Origin: JAICIG01 sp035532215
GTDB lineage: Bacteria; Planctomycetota; Planctomycetia; Pirellulales; JAICIG01
DNA: 36,132 nucleotides
Direction of reading: 5' to 3'
Assembly (NCBI GenBank): GCA_035532215.1
Contig: DATKRK010000078.1
Span: 1 to 36,132 of the forward strand
This document shows positions 1 to 6,557 of this stretch, in pieces (the first letter of the stretch is position 1; the number at the start of each line of letters is the position of its first letter). The notes beneath the pieces were generated by a model. The model searched no databases, was not told where the DNA came from, and saw only the letters and a program-made list of their open reading frames with translations. Made by a program: the position numbers and the translations under genes.

Positions 1-2
1 GG

Positions 3-3000
3 CCTGCTGATCTACTTCCGAAAAAGCTATGCGGGTCATCCTTGACCACCCTTCCGTCTACGGAGTCATCGAGAATGGGCGTATTAAACCAAACAGCCGC
101 TGTCGTGAAAAGGCATCATTTCGCGCCGCGAGACGTATATATAGGTACCGACGAGACGGGGACCGCCGCGCTCGCAAATGCCGAATACGGCGTCACTATT
201 GGATACGGCGCTACGAATAACCGCATCGGCGCCGACGGCGCCGACGCCGCTGCGGCGGCCGAGGGCAATTTGATTTCGGGAAACGGCTATGGCGGCGTGG
301 AGATTTGGGGCGCCGGCGCGAATGGCAACTGGATCGCCGGCAACCTGATCGGCACCGACAAAACGGGCGACGTAGCTCTGCCCAATGCCGAATACCTAGC
401 GCCCAATCGGGGACTTGCAGTGGTTGTCAGTGGTGGCGCAGCGGATAACGTCATTGGCAGCGATCTTGACGGTGTTGGCGACCCCGCCGAGGCCAACCTC
501 ATTTCCGGTAATTACGGGGCGGGAATTGTCATTAGCGGAACAGGCACCACCGGCAACCTGGTGGCTAAAAACCTCATTGGTCTGGCGGCAAACGGATTCG
601 ATGCCTTGGGCAATACCGGTGACGGTGTCGAAATCTACGGTGATGCCAGCGGCAACCTTATTGGTGGCCTAACCGCCTCGGGCGGGAACGAGATCGCGTT
701 TAATATGCATGCGGGCATCGATGTCATTTCAGGCAGCAATAATCGGCTAACCGGCAATCTCATTTACGGCAACGGCAGGCTCGGCATCGATCTTGGCGGC
801 GACGGCGTAACGCCCAACCACGCTGGGGACTCGACGTCGGGCCCAAACGACTGGCAGAACTATCCAACAATCCAGACGGCAGCTTACGACGGCTCGACGT
901 TGTCGTTGGCAGGCACGTTCAATAGCACGCCGAACACCTCCTTCCTTCTCGACTTTTACGCCAGCCCACAGGCCGATCCGAGCGGCTACGGTCAGGGTCA
1001 GCAGTTCCTGACGCGCATTTCCGTGACGACCGACGCCTCGGGAAACGCGGCGTTCAGCACGGCTCTCACGACGAGCCTAAGCTACGGCGATGTTGTCACC
1101 GCCGTCGCCACCGACCCTAACGGAAACACATCGGAGTTCAGTCAGGTCGCAACCTTGAACAATCACGCCCCGAGCTTCACGGCCAGCAATCCGCCGGCCG
1201 TAAACGAGGACTCTGGCGCGCAAGCCGTTAGCGGCTGGGCGGCATTCGATCCCGGCCCCGGATCGAACGAGGCCGACCAGACGGCGACCTACTCCGTGAG
1301 CAACGTGAGCAATGCCAGTTTGTTCAGCGTCTCTCCGTCGATTGCGGCGGACGGGACGCTGACCTATACCCTGGCTCCACACCAATCTGGCACGTCTACG
1401 TTTGACGTTCAAGTGCAGGACAGCGGGGGTACGGCCAACGGCGGCATCGATACGTCGGCAACGCAGACGTTTACCATAACGGTCGATGCGCCGGCCGCGA
1501 TTACCTCGGCGAACGCGGATTCGTTCGTGGTCAATTCGCCCGGCAGCTTTCAATTCTCCGCATCCGGCTTTCCGCCGCCGACGGTGAGCGTATCTGGGCC
1601 GCTGCCGACGGGTGTGACATTCGATAGCGCCACGGGCACGCTGACCGGCACGCCCGCACTCGGCGCCGTTGCTACCTTCCCGCTCACGGTCACTGCGCAT
1701 AACGGCGTGGGCGCCGACGCTACGCAGAGCTTTACGTTGACGGTCACGCGGGCCGCGCCGGCGATTGCCTGGAGCAACCCGGCCGACATTACTTACGGTA
1801 CGGCGCTAGGCGTCACGCAGCTCGACGCCACGGCCAACGTGGCGGGCGCGTTCAGCTACACGCTGGTCGATGGTACGACGGCGGCCGATGGCGCCGTGCT
1901 CAATGCCGGGCAGCACCAGGTGTTGAACGTCACCTTCACGCCAACCGATACGACGGACTACTCGACCGCCACGGCGCTAGTGCAGATCAACATCGCGCCG
2001 GCCACGCTGACCGTCACGGCCGACGACAAGAGCAAGCTCTACGGCGAGGCCAACCCGATGTTGACGGCCAGCTATATCGGCTTCGTCAACGGCGACGACG
2101 CCAGCGCGCTGAGCGGGGTGCCCAGCCTGAGCACCACGGCCGTGACGAGCAGCCCGGCGGGCAAGTACCCGATCACGGTCGCGGCGGGGACGCTGAGCGC
2201 GGCCAATTACATGTTCGCGTTCCAGAACGGCACGCTGACGGTGACGCAGGCAGCGCCGGTGATCACCTGGAGCGATCCGGCTGACATCACCTACGGCACG
2301 TTGCTGGGCGCGACGCAGCTCGACGCCACGGCGAACACCCCCGGCAGCTTCAGCTATATGCTGGCCGACGACACGACCCCGGCCAGCGGCGCGGTCCTGA
2401 ACGCCGAGCAAAACCAGACGCTGAACGTCACCTTCACGCCGACCGACTCGACGGATTACACGATGGCCACGGCCCAGGTGGACATCAATGTGGATCCGGC
2501 CGCCCTGACGGTCACGGGCAGCGGCACGCAGGTGTACGGCGGCAGCCCGAGCTTCGCCGTAGACTATAGCGGCTTCGTACTCAGTCAGAACAGCAGCGTG
2601 TTGGGCGGGACGCTGGCCTTTGTCACCACGACTTCCAGCAGCAGCGATGTAGGGACGTACCCGAACGCCGTCACGCCTGGCGGTCTGACGTCGAATAACT
2701 ACGCCATCAGCTTCGCCCCGGGCGACATGGTGGTCATGCCCGCCACGTTGACGGTCAAGGCCAACAACGCCAGCAAGGTCTACGGCACGGCCAACCCGAC
2801 CTTCACGGACACGATCACGGGCTTCGTCAACGGCGACGGCGACGGCGTGGTCAGCGGCGTTGCCAGCTTGAGTACCACGGCCACCACGACCAGCGCCGTC
2901 GGCAGCTACCCAATCGCGGCGGCCCTGGGAACCTTGATTGCGCCCAACTACACCTTCGCGTTCCAGAACGCTACGCTGCTGGTGACGCAGGCCACGCCCG

Positions 3001-4733
3001 TCATCACCTGGAGCAATCCGGCCAACATCACCTACGGCACGGCGCTCGGCGCCACGCAGCTCGACGCCGCGGCCAACGTGGCGGGCTCGTTCAGCTACAT
3101 GCTGGCCGACGACAAGACGACGGCCAATGGCGCCGTGTTGCACGCCGCAGAGAGCCAACTGCTCAATGTCTTGTTCACGCCGACGGATACGACCGATTAC
3201 GCGACCGCCACGGCGCAGGTGCAGATCAACGTCACGCCGGCCCCGCTGACGATCACGGCCGACGACCAGAACAAGGTCTACGGCGCGGCTTTGCCGGCGC
3301 TGACCGCCAGCTATGCCGGCTTCGTCAACGGCGATAGCGCGGCCAGCTTGACGACGCAGCCGAGTCTCTCGACCGCGGCCACCGCCATTAGCCACGTTTC
3401 GGGAAACCCTTACGTCATCACCGCCAGCGGCGCTGTCGACGCCGACTACACGATCAGCTATGTGGCCGGCTCGCTGACCGTCACGCCGGCCACTTTGACC
3501 GTCAAGGCTAACGACGCCAGCCGGGTTTTCAGCTCTCCGAACCCGATCTTCACCGATGCGTTCAGCGGCTTCGTCAGCGGCGACGACGCGAGCGTGGTCA
3601 GCGGCGCGGCGAGCTTGACCACCACGGCCACGACGAACAGCCCGGCGGGCAGCTACCCGATCACCGCGGCGTTGGGCACGCTGAATGCGGCCAATTACAC
3701 GTTCGCCTTTCAGAACGGCACGCTGACGGTGACAACCAATTTGCAGGGCGCCTTCGGCCTGGTGCGAGACGTTTACGTCATCGGTTCGGGAACGGTAAAC
3801 GTGTCGGCCGATAGCGGCGTATTGGTCAACGACAGCGGGCCGGGGCAGATCAAGGTCGCCGCCGCCACGGTAATCGGGGCCAACGGCGGGACGTTCGTGT
3901 TCCACGCCGACGGATCGTTCACGTATACGCCGCCCGCCGATTTTCCGGGCTTCGATTACTCCCAGTACACGGCGACCGATTCGCAGGGCGACAAGGCGAG
4001 CGCTACTGTCAATGTCCTCTCGCAGACGGGCGGTGTGGTTTGGAAGTTCTACGAGTCGGTGCTGGGCCGCGACCCCGACTACGGCGGCTTGCAATTCTGG
4101 ATCAACGACTTCAACAACGGCGGCAAGACCGGCGACATCGCGGCCGGGTTCTTCGAGAGCGACGAACTGCTCAACAAGATCATCGGCGGCTATTACCAGC
4201 AGTATCTGGGCCGCACGCTCGACCCGGCGGGACTCGCGTATTGGAAGGGCGTGTGGCACGCGACGGGCGGACCCGAGGGCATCAAGGCCGGCTTCGCCGC
4301 CTCGCCGGAATTCAACAACAACGCCGGCAACACGCCCGACGGTTGGTTGACAGCGCTTTATCAGCGGATTTTGAACCGCACGCCCGACCCGCAAGGCTTT
4401 CAGTATTGGCAGCAGCAACTCGCCAACGGAGCGTCAGAGGTCGATGTCGCCTTAGGGTTCTTCGACAGCACGGAAGCCTACCAGAACGACGTGACGGTTT
4501 GGTTCAACGAATATCTCGGCCGCGTGCCCAGCAACGTGGAGTTGACGCAGTACGCCAACGAAATGGCGAACGGCAAGACCGACCGCGACATCGAGCAGGA
4601 GATCACCAACTTGCCCGAGTATGGACAAAACCCGCCGGCCGTAGCCGCAGGCACGGCCGCACGGTTGGCCGACTATCACCAACGGGCGGCAATCGCTGCG
4701 AAAGATAACTTGTTCTCAAAGCTTGGCGCATAG
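3..4733 (+). CDS. Giant secreted repeat protein, 5' partial: beta-helix + MBG modules + DUF4214
   Basis: The frame is open from base 3, has no signal peptide and begins in the middle of a repeat domain, so the true start probably lies left of the window; TTG at 42 and ATG at 75 are the only internal starts nearby. Roughly 140-820 codes parallel beta-helix repeats with NLIGTD-type and NLISGN-type units. Next come a linker beta domain (to about 1150), an Ig/cadherin-like region, and from about 1756 to 3735 alternating MBG-like modules ('ITWSNPADITYG' and 'LTVTADDKSKLYG' types) that are also very similar as DNA. A cadherin-like stretch (about 3740-4010) leads to a C-terminal DUF4214 region (about 4030-4640, 'VLGRDPDYGGLQFW', 'YLGRTLDPAGLAYW'). 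Such proteins are extracellular or surface adhesins in planctomycetes; that role is inferred from architecture. The first 30 or so codons do not look like beta-helix, so a rearranged 5' end is possible. Confidence 0.88.
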   Translation, partial: PADLLPKKLCGSSLTTLPSTESSRMGVLNQTAAVVKRHHFAPRDVYIGTDETGTAALANAEYGVTIGYGATNNRIGADGADAAAAAEGNLISGNGYGGVEIWGAGANGNWIAGNLIGTDKTGDVALPNAEYLAPNRGLAVVVSGGAADNVIGSDLDGVGDPAEANLISGNYGAGIVISGTGTTGNLVAKNLIGLAANGFDALGNTGDGVEIYGDASGNLIGGLTASGGNEIAFNMHAGIDVISGSNNRLTGNLIYGNGRLGIDLGGDGVTPNHAGDSTSGPNDWQNYPTIQTAAYDGSTLSLAGTFNSTPNTSFLLDFYASPQADPSGYGQGQQFLTRISVTTDASGNAAFSTALTTSLSYGDVVTAVATDPNGNTSEFSQVATLNNHAPSFTASNPPAVNEDSGAQAVSGWAAFDPGPGSNEADQTATYSVSNVSNASLFSVSPSIAADGTLTYTLAPHQSGTSTFDVQVQDSGGTANGGIDTSATQTFTITVDAPAAITSANADSFVVNSPGSFQFSASGFPPPTVSVSGPLPTGVTFDSATGTLTGTPALGAVATFPLTVTAHNGVGADATQSFTLTVTRAAPAIAWSNPADITYGTALGVTQLDATANVAGAFSYTLVDGTTAADGAVLNAGQHQVLNVTFTPTDTTDYSTATALVQINIAPATLTVTADDKSKLYGEANPMLTASYIGFVNGDDASALSGVPSLSTTAVTSSPAGKYPITVAAGTLSAANYMFAFQNGTLTVTQAAPVITWSDPADITYGTLLGATQLDATANTPGSFSYMLADDTTPASGAVLNAEQNQTLNVTFTPTDSTDYTMATAQVDINVDPAALTVTGSGTQVYGGSPSFAVDYSGFVLSQNSSVLGGTLAFVTTTSSSSDVGTYPNAVTPGGLTSNNYAISFAPGDMVVMPATLTVKANNASKVYGTANPTFTDTITGFVNGDGDGVVSGVASLSTTATTTSAVGSYPIAAALGTLIAPNYTFAFQNATLLVTQATPVITWSNPANITYGTALGATQLDAAANVAGSFSYMLADDKTTANGAVLHAAESQLLNVLFTPTDTTDYATATAQVQINVTPAPLTITADDQNKVYGAALPALTASYAGFVNGDSAASLTTQPSLSTAATAISHVSGNPYVITASGAVDADYTISYVAGSLTVTPATLTVKANDASRVFSSPNPIFTDAFSGFVSGDDASVVSGAASLTTTATTNSPAGSYPITAALGTLNAANYTFAFQNGTLTVTTNLQGAFGLVRDVYVIGSGTVNVSADSGVLVNDSGPGQIKVAAATVIGANGGTFVFHADGSFTYTPPADFPGFDYSQYTATDSQGDKASATVNVLSQTGGVVWKFYESVLGRDPDYGGLQFWINDFNNGGKTGDIAAGFFESDELLNKIIGGYYQQYLGRTLDPAGLAYWKGVWHATGGPEGIKAGFAASPEFNNNAGNTPDGWLTALYQRILNRTPDPQGFQYWQQQLANGASEVDVALGFFDSTEAYQNDVTVWFNEYLGRVPSNVELTQYANEMANGKTDRDIEQEITNLPEYGQNPPAVAAGTAARLADYHQRAAIAAKDNLFSKLGA
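1756..3735 (+). repeat. Intragenic MBG module repeats
   Basis: Three copies of an 'ITWSNPADITYG...TPTDTTDY' module begin near 1756, 2251 and 2989. They alternate with five 'TLTVTADD/KANN..YG...GFVNGD' modules near 1999, 2500, 2740, 3238 and 3490. The copies share long nearly identical DNA stretches (for example the segments coding FAFQNGTLTVT), which suggests recent duplication or gene conversion. The second YG module (about 2500-2740) is the most divergent. Confidence 0.8.
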
Positions 4734-5434
4734 GCGGAGTTGCCGCGATTGACATCCGGCAGACGGCAGAGTTCGCTTGGATGATTGAATTCGGCATGCT
4801 CGTGGACACGAGTGGGCCGATTTCAATTGAGGCGGCGAATTGACCTAACGCCCGTAGCAGCAGTGATTTGCAGGTCGCCTTTAGAAAGACGCATCCTGAG
4901 TCTTGATGGCTATAACCAAGAAAAGGCTTTCTGGCTGTACTGGTTCAATGTGAACTGGAATTTCGGGTGCTGAACATTAGCGAATCGGGGACGCATCCTA
5001 CGGTGCAGGTCGCGGCATCTTGCCGCGAAGGTTTATCGCTTTCGAGCCGATCCCGGAGCGGGGAAAAGCAGGAGCAGGGCAGGGCGAAGGGACGCTTCGC
5101 TCAAAATGGCTGCATTTCATTCCGCCCCGCCTGGCGGCATTTGACCGCCCGCTGACACTATGATTGGCTCGTGCGGCAGTTGCCGCAGCTCGTGGAACAA
5201 GGGGCCGATATGATCATGGTTCTCCGCGGGAGTGCGCATTCAATGACCGACGACAGTTTTTTCTGCCGAGCAGAGCGCCGCCACCGCCAGCTTGATATGC
5301 TCTGGAAGCTGCGGCCAACGCTCGATGACCGCGGCCAACCGAGCGTCAGTCGATGACAACAAAGCGCAGGAAGTGCCCGGCTCCCGCTGCCATATCGCTG
5401 CCAGCGGGCATTGACCAAGCTCTAAGTCGTTTGA
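4734..5434. other. Intergenic stretch, no clear gene
   Basis: No intact gene is visible between the giant repeat protein and the tRNA array. It contains one copy of the CGCGGCATCTTGCCGCG palindrome (5011-5027) that recurs near 34.3 kb, and a minus-strand fragment (about 5240-5390) described separately. The remaining open frames are short and low complexity. Confidence 0.6.
5011..5027. repeat. GCGGCATCTTGCCGC palindromic repeat, lone copy
   Basis: A 17-bp palindrome, CGCGGCATCTTGCCGCG (7-bp arms around a short ATC/TCT centre). The same core occurs four more times at 34263-34364, so it is a dispersed intergenic repeat family rather than a local hairpin. Confidence 0.75.
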
Positions 5435-5479
5435 GCAATGACCGTTAGGGCAAAAGGCATTCTCATTCGATTCCCGCAC
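5240..5479 (-). pseudogene. Possible C-terminal fragment of a planctomycete hypothetical protein
   Basis: A 79-codon frame whose second half (DARLAAVIERWPQLPEHI) resembles the tail of short planctomycete proteins often found near integrases ('...VV.AWP.LP..I...I.A.V.AA'). This similarity is from memory and weak. There is no convincing start, and its 5' end overlaps the tRNA-like hairpin at 5435-5490, so if it is real it is a truncated remnant cut by the tRNA array. Confidence 0.25.
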
Positions 5480-5490
5480 GGGTCATTGCA
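5435..5490 (+). other. tRNA-like hairpin, probably a collapsed tRNA gene
   Basis: GCAATGAC at 5435 pairs with GTCATTGC ending at 5489, followed by A as a discriminator-like base. The interior holds ATTCGATTCCCGC, a normal 3' T-arm sequence, but the matching 5' T-stem half (GCGGG) is missing and there is no anticodon arm. At 56 nt it is too short for a tRNA. It sits 6 nt before the first intact tRNA, so it is best read as a deleted first member of the array. Unlike the intact members, the base after the discriminator is not CT. Confidence 0.5.
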
Positions 5491-5496
5491 AGCTTC

Positions 5497-5580
5497 GACC
5501 AAGTGGCGCAATTGGAAGACGCACGACGCTCAGAACGTCGGCCCCTCGCCGGGCATGGGAGTTCGAATCTCCCTTGGTCA
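5497..5580 (+). tRNA. tRNA-Leu(CAG)
   Basis: Acceptor GACCAAG/CTTGGTC, discriminator A. Anticodon stem CGACG/CGTCG with loop CTCAGAA (T33, anticodon CAG). A long class II variable arm (GCCCC...GGGC) and T-arm GGGAG/CTCCC with loop TTCGAAT agree with leucine. CT follows the discriminator; no CCA is encoded. Confidence 0.93.
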
Positions 5581-5589
5581 CTTTGATAT

Positions 5590-5659
5590 TGCAGGCGCGA
5601 CAGGCGTCCAGCTGACTTTCATAAGGTCGGCGCGCCCGGCTCGATACCGGGGCCTGCAA
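5590..5659 (+). tRNA. tRNA-Met(CAT), short and degenerate
   Basis: Acceptor TGCAGGC/GCCTGCA, discriminator A. Anticodon stem TGACT/GGTCG (two G:T pairs) with loop TTCATAA, anticodon CAT. T-arm CCCGG/CCGGG. It lacks the three G:C pairs of initiator tRNA, so it is elongator Met or an Ile(CAT) precursor. At 70 nt with a weak D-stem it is the least regular of the array. CT follows the discriminator. Confidence 0.75.
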
Positions 5660-5668
5660 CTTCATGAC

Positions 5669-5744
5669 GGCCGGGTACGCAAACAGGCAAAGCGGCGAGG
5701 TCGAGAACCTCGTGACTTTGCGGGTTCGACTCCCGCCTCGGCTA
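5669..5744 (+). tRNA. tRNA with anticodon GAG (Leu by codon), C33
   Basis: Acceptor GGCCGGG/CTCGGCT with two G:T pairs, discriminator A. D-stem CGC/GCG; anticodon stem CGAGG/CCTCG with loop TCGAGAA, giving anticodon GAG and C at position 33. T-arm GCGGG/CCCGC. The variable region is only about 7 nt (TGACTTT), so it lacks the long arm of a normal tRNA-Leu. If the anticodon were read one base earlier (CGA, Ser) the loop would be asymmetric. The amino acid is uncertain. Confidence 0.75.
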
Positions 5745-5751
5745 CTTCAAC

Positions 5752-5823
5752 GATCCCGTGGTCCAATGGCGAAGACGCCTGGCCGACGTCCAGGAGAGGG
5801 CGGTTCGATTCCGTTCGAGATCA
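5752..5823 (+). tRNA. tRNA with anticodon GAC (Val by codon), C33
   Basis: Acceptor GATCCCG/CGAGATC with one C:A mismatch, discriminator A. D-stem GTCC/AGAC; anticodon stem CCTGG/CCAGG with loop CCGACGT, anticodon GAC, C at position 33 and unusual G37-T38. T-arm GGCGG/CCGTT with two G:T pairs. Next bases CT. The odd loop and mismatches make it the most doubtful functional tRNA of the set. Confidence 0.7.
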
Positions 5824-5836
5824 CTGGATTGCTTCT

Positions 5837-5907
5837 GGTCTGTAGGTGTATCGGCAGCACGCCGCCGTGGTAAGGCGGAAGACCCGGTTCAATTCCGGGA
5901 CGGACCT
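5837..5907 (+). tRNA. tRNA-Thr(GGT)
   Basis: Acceptor GGTCTGT/ACGGACC, discriminator T. D-stem GTG/CAC; anticodon stem CCGCC/GGCGG with loop GTGGTAA (T33, anticodon GGT). T-arm CCCGG/CCGGG with loop TTCAATT. CT follows the discriminator. Confidence 0.9.
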
Positions 5908-5920
5908 CTGGGAAAACAAC

Positions 5921-5992
5921 GGGCCTGCATGTCCCTGGCGGCGACTGATCCTTGCAAGATCGGTGTGATGGGTTCGACCCCCATCAGGTCCA
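5921..5992 (+). tRNA. tRNA-Ala(TGC)
   Basis: Acceptor GGGCCTG/CAGGTCC with the G3:U70 pair that defines alanine tRNA, discriminator A. Anticodon stem TGATC/GATCG with loop CTTGCAA (T33, anticodon TGC). T-arm ATGGG/CCCAT. CT follows the discriminator. Confidence 0.92.
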
Positions 5993-6004
5993 CTCGAACA
6001 ACCT

Positions 6005-6075
6005 GGGCTGCTGGTCCAATGGGACGACGCCGGCTCCGCAAGCCGGAAATCGGAGTTCGACTCTCCGGCGGTCCA
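6005..6075 (+). tRNA. tRNA-Ala(CGC) with C33
   Basis: Acceptor GGGCTGC/GCGGTCC with G3:U70, the alanine identity pair, discriminator A. D-stem GTC/GAC, then G26 and anticodon stem CCGGC/GCCGG with loop TCCGCAA: anticodon CGC and C at position 33. T-arm CGGAG/CTCCG. G3:U70 supports the anticodon reading independently. CT follows the discriminator. Confidence 0.85.
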
Positions 6076-6088
6076 CTGTTTTTGCGAT

Positions 6089-6159
6089 GGGCTCATCGTC
6101 TAACGGGTAGACGCCAGTCCGGCAGGCTGGAGATCCGGGTTCGATTCCCGGCGGGTCCA
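6089..6159 (+). tRNA. tRNA-Ala(GGC) with C33
   Basis: Acceptor GGGCTCA/CGGGTCC with G3:U70, discriminator A; the seventh pair is A:C. D-stem GTCT/AGAC; anticodon stem CCAGT/GCTGG with loop CCGGCAG: anticodon GGC, C at position 33 and G38. T-arm CCGGG/CCCGG. Alanine identity again agrees with the anticodon. Confidence 0.85.
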
Positions 6160-6170
6160 CTCGATCAAAC

Positions 6171-6258
6171 GGAAGGTAGGCGGATACGGCTTTGCCGCGC
6201 CGCTTTGCTAAAGCGGTTCCCGCGCGCCGGGATGAGGGTTCGACTCCCTTGCCTTCCG
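6171..6258 (+). tRNA. tRNA-Ser(GCT)
   Basis: Acceptor GGAAGGT/GCCTTCC, discriminator G as expected for serine. D-stem GCGG/GCCGC region; anticodon stem CCGCT/AGCGG with loop TTGCTAA (T33, anticodon GCT). Long class II variable arm (TCCCGC..GCCGGGA). T-arm GAGGG/CCCTT. CT follows the discriminator. Confidence 0.93.
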
Positions 6259-6264
6259 CTGTTT

Positions 6265-6336
6265 GCCCCGATGGTGAAATGGAGATCATGCCCTGCTTCT
6301 AACTGGGCGTTCCGGGTTCGAGTCCTGGTCGGGGCG
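6265..6336 (+). tRNA. tRNA-Arg(TCT)
   Basis: Acceptor GCCCCGA/TCGGGGC, discriminator G. Anticodon stem CCCTG/CTGGG with a T:T mismatch, loop CTTCTAA (T33, anticodon TCT). T-arm CCGGG/CCTGG. Decodes AGA, a rare codon in GC-rich genomes and a frequent cargo of mobile-element tRNA sets. Confidence 0.88.
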
Positions 6337-6342
6337 CTGTTT

Positions 6343-6413
6343 GCCCTGCGAATGTACCGGAAGCACGGCAGTCTTCGGAACTGCAAGACGAGGTTCGACT
6401 CCTCGACGGGGTG
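6343..6413 (+). tRNA. tRNA-Arg(TCG)
   Basis: Acceptor GCCCTGC/ACGGGGT with G:T at the first pair and a C:A seventh pair, discriminator G. Anticodon stem GCAGT/ACTGC with loop CTTCGGA (T33, anticodon TCG). T-arm CGAGG/CCTCG. CT follows the discriminator. Confidence 0.85.
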
Positions 6414-6433
6414 CTGGTTCGTCTTTTATATCT

Positions 6434-6508
6434 GTCCTCGGAGTGTGCCGGACCAACGCACGCGAGCCCGCGAAGCTCGTAGACCAGGTTCGATTCCTGG
6501 CGAGGACG
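6434..6508 (+). tRNA. tRNA-Arg(GCG) with C33
   Basis: Acceptor GTCCTCG/CGAGGAC, discriminator G. Short D-stem GTG/CAC with a long loop; anticodon stem CGAGC/GCTCG with loop CCGCGAA: anticodon GCG, C at position 33. C35 fits arginine identity. Bacteria normally read CGC with an inosine-modified ACG anticodon, so GCG is unusual. T-arm CCAGG/CCTGG; CT follows. Confidence 0.8.
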
Positions 6509-6557
6509 CTTCATTTGTCTGACGCTGGAGCCAGACGGCGCGGCAACCGCCTGCTGA

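Larger units (their letters stand above)
5497..6508 (+). other. tRNA array: twelve tRNA genes in 1.01 kb
   Basis: Twelve cloverleafs run in the same direction with 6-20 nt spacers and no protein genes between them. In order: Leu(CAG), Met(CAT), Leu?(GAG), Val?(GAC), Thr(GGT), Ala(TGC), Ala(CGC), Ala(GGC), Ser(GCT), Arg(TCT), Arg(TCG), Arg(GCG). None encodes CCA; all have CT directly after the discriminator. Five have C at position 33. Dense same-strand arrays of this kind are known from large phages, plasmids and integrative elements. The phage-type DNA polymerase remnant that follows fits that origin. The array is probably co-transcribed and cut into monomers; no promoter could be assigned. 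Confidence 0.9.

Noticed and set aside
1977..4418. An 813-codon open frame on the minus strand opposite the MBG repeat gene
   Set aside because: It is antisense to clearly recognisable modules and is Arg/Gly/Val-rich, the usual shadow of GC-rich repeats; it has no ribosome site or motif.
4880..4975. A further tRNA-like fold near ACTGGTTCAATGTGAACTGG
   Set aside because: Only a short inverted repeat is present; no acceptor stem or anticodon arm could be drawn.
5669..5744. Reading the third tRNA as tRNA-Ser(CGA) by shifting the anticodon one base
   Set aside because: The five-base-pair anticodon stem and G26 fix the loop as TCGAGAA; shifting makes an asymmetric loop, and no serine-type long arm or G discriminator is present.
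5497..6508. A CRISPR array, suggested by the regular repeated TTCGA blocks
   Set aside because: The repeats are T-arms of tRNAs with variable spacing and cloverleaf context; no cas genes are present.
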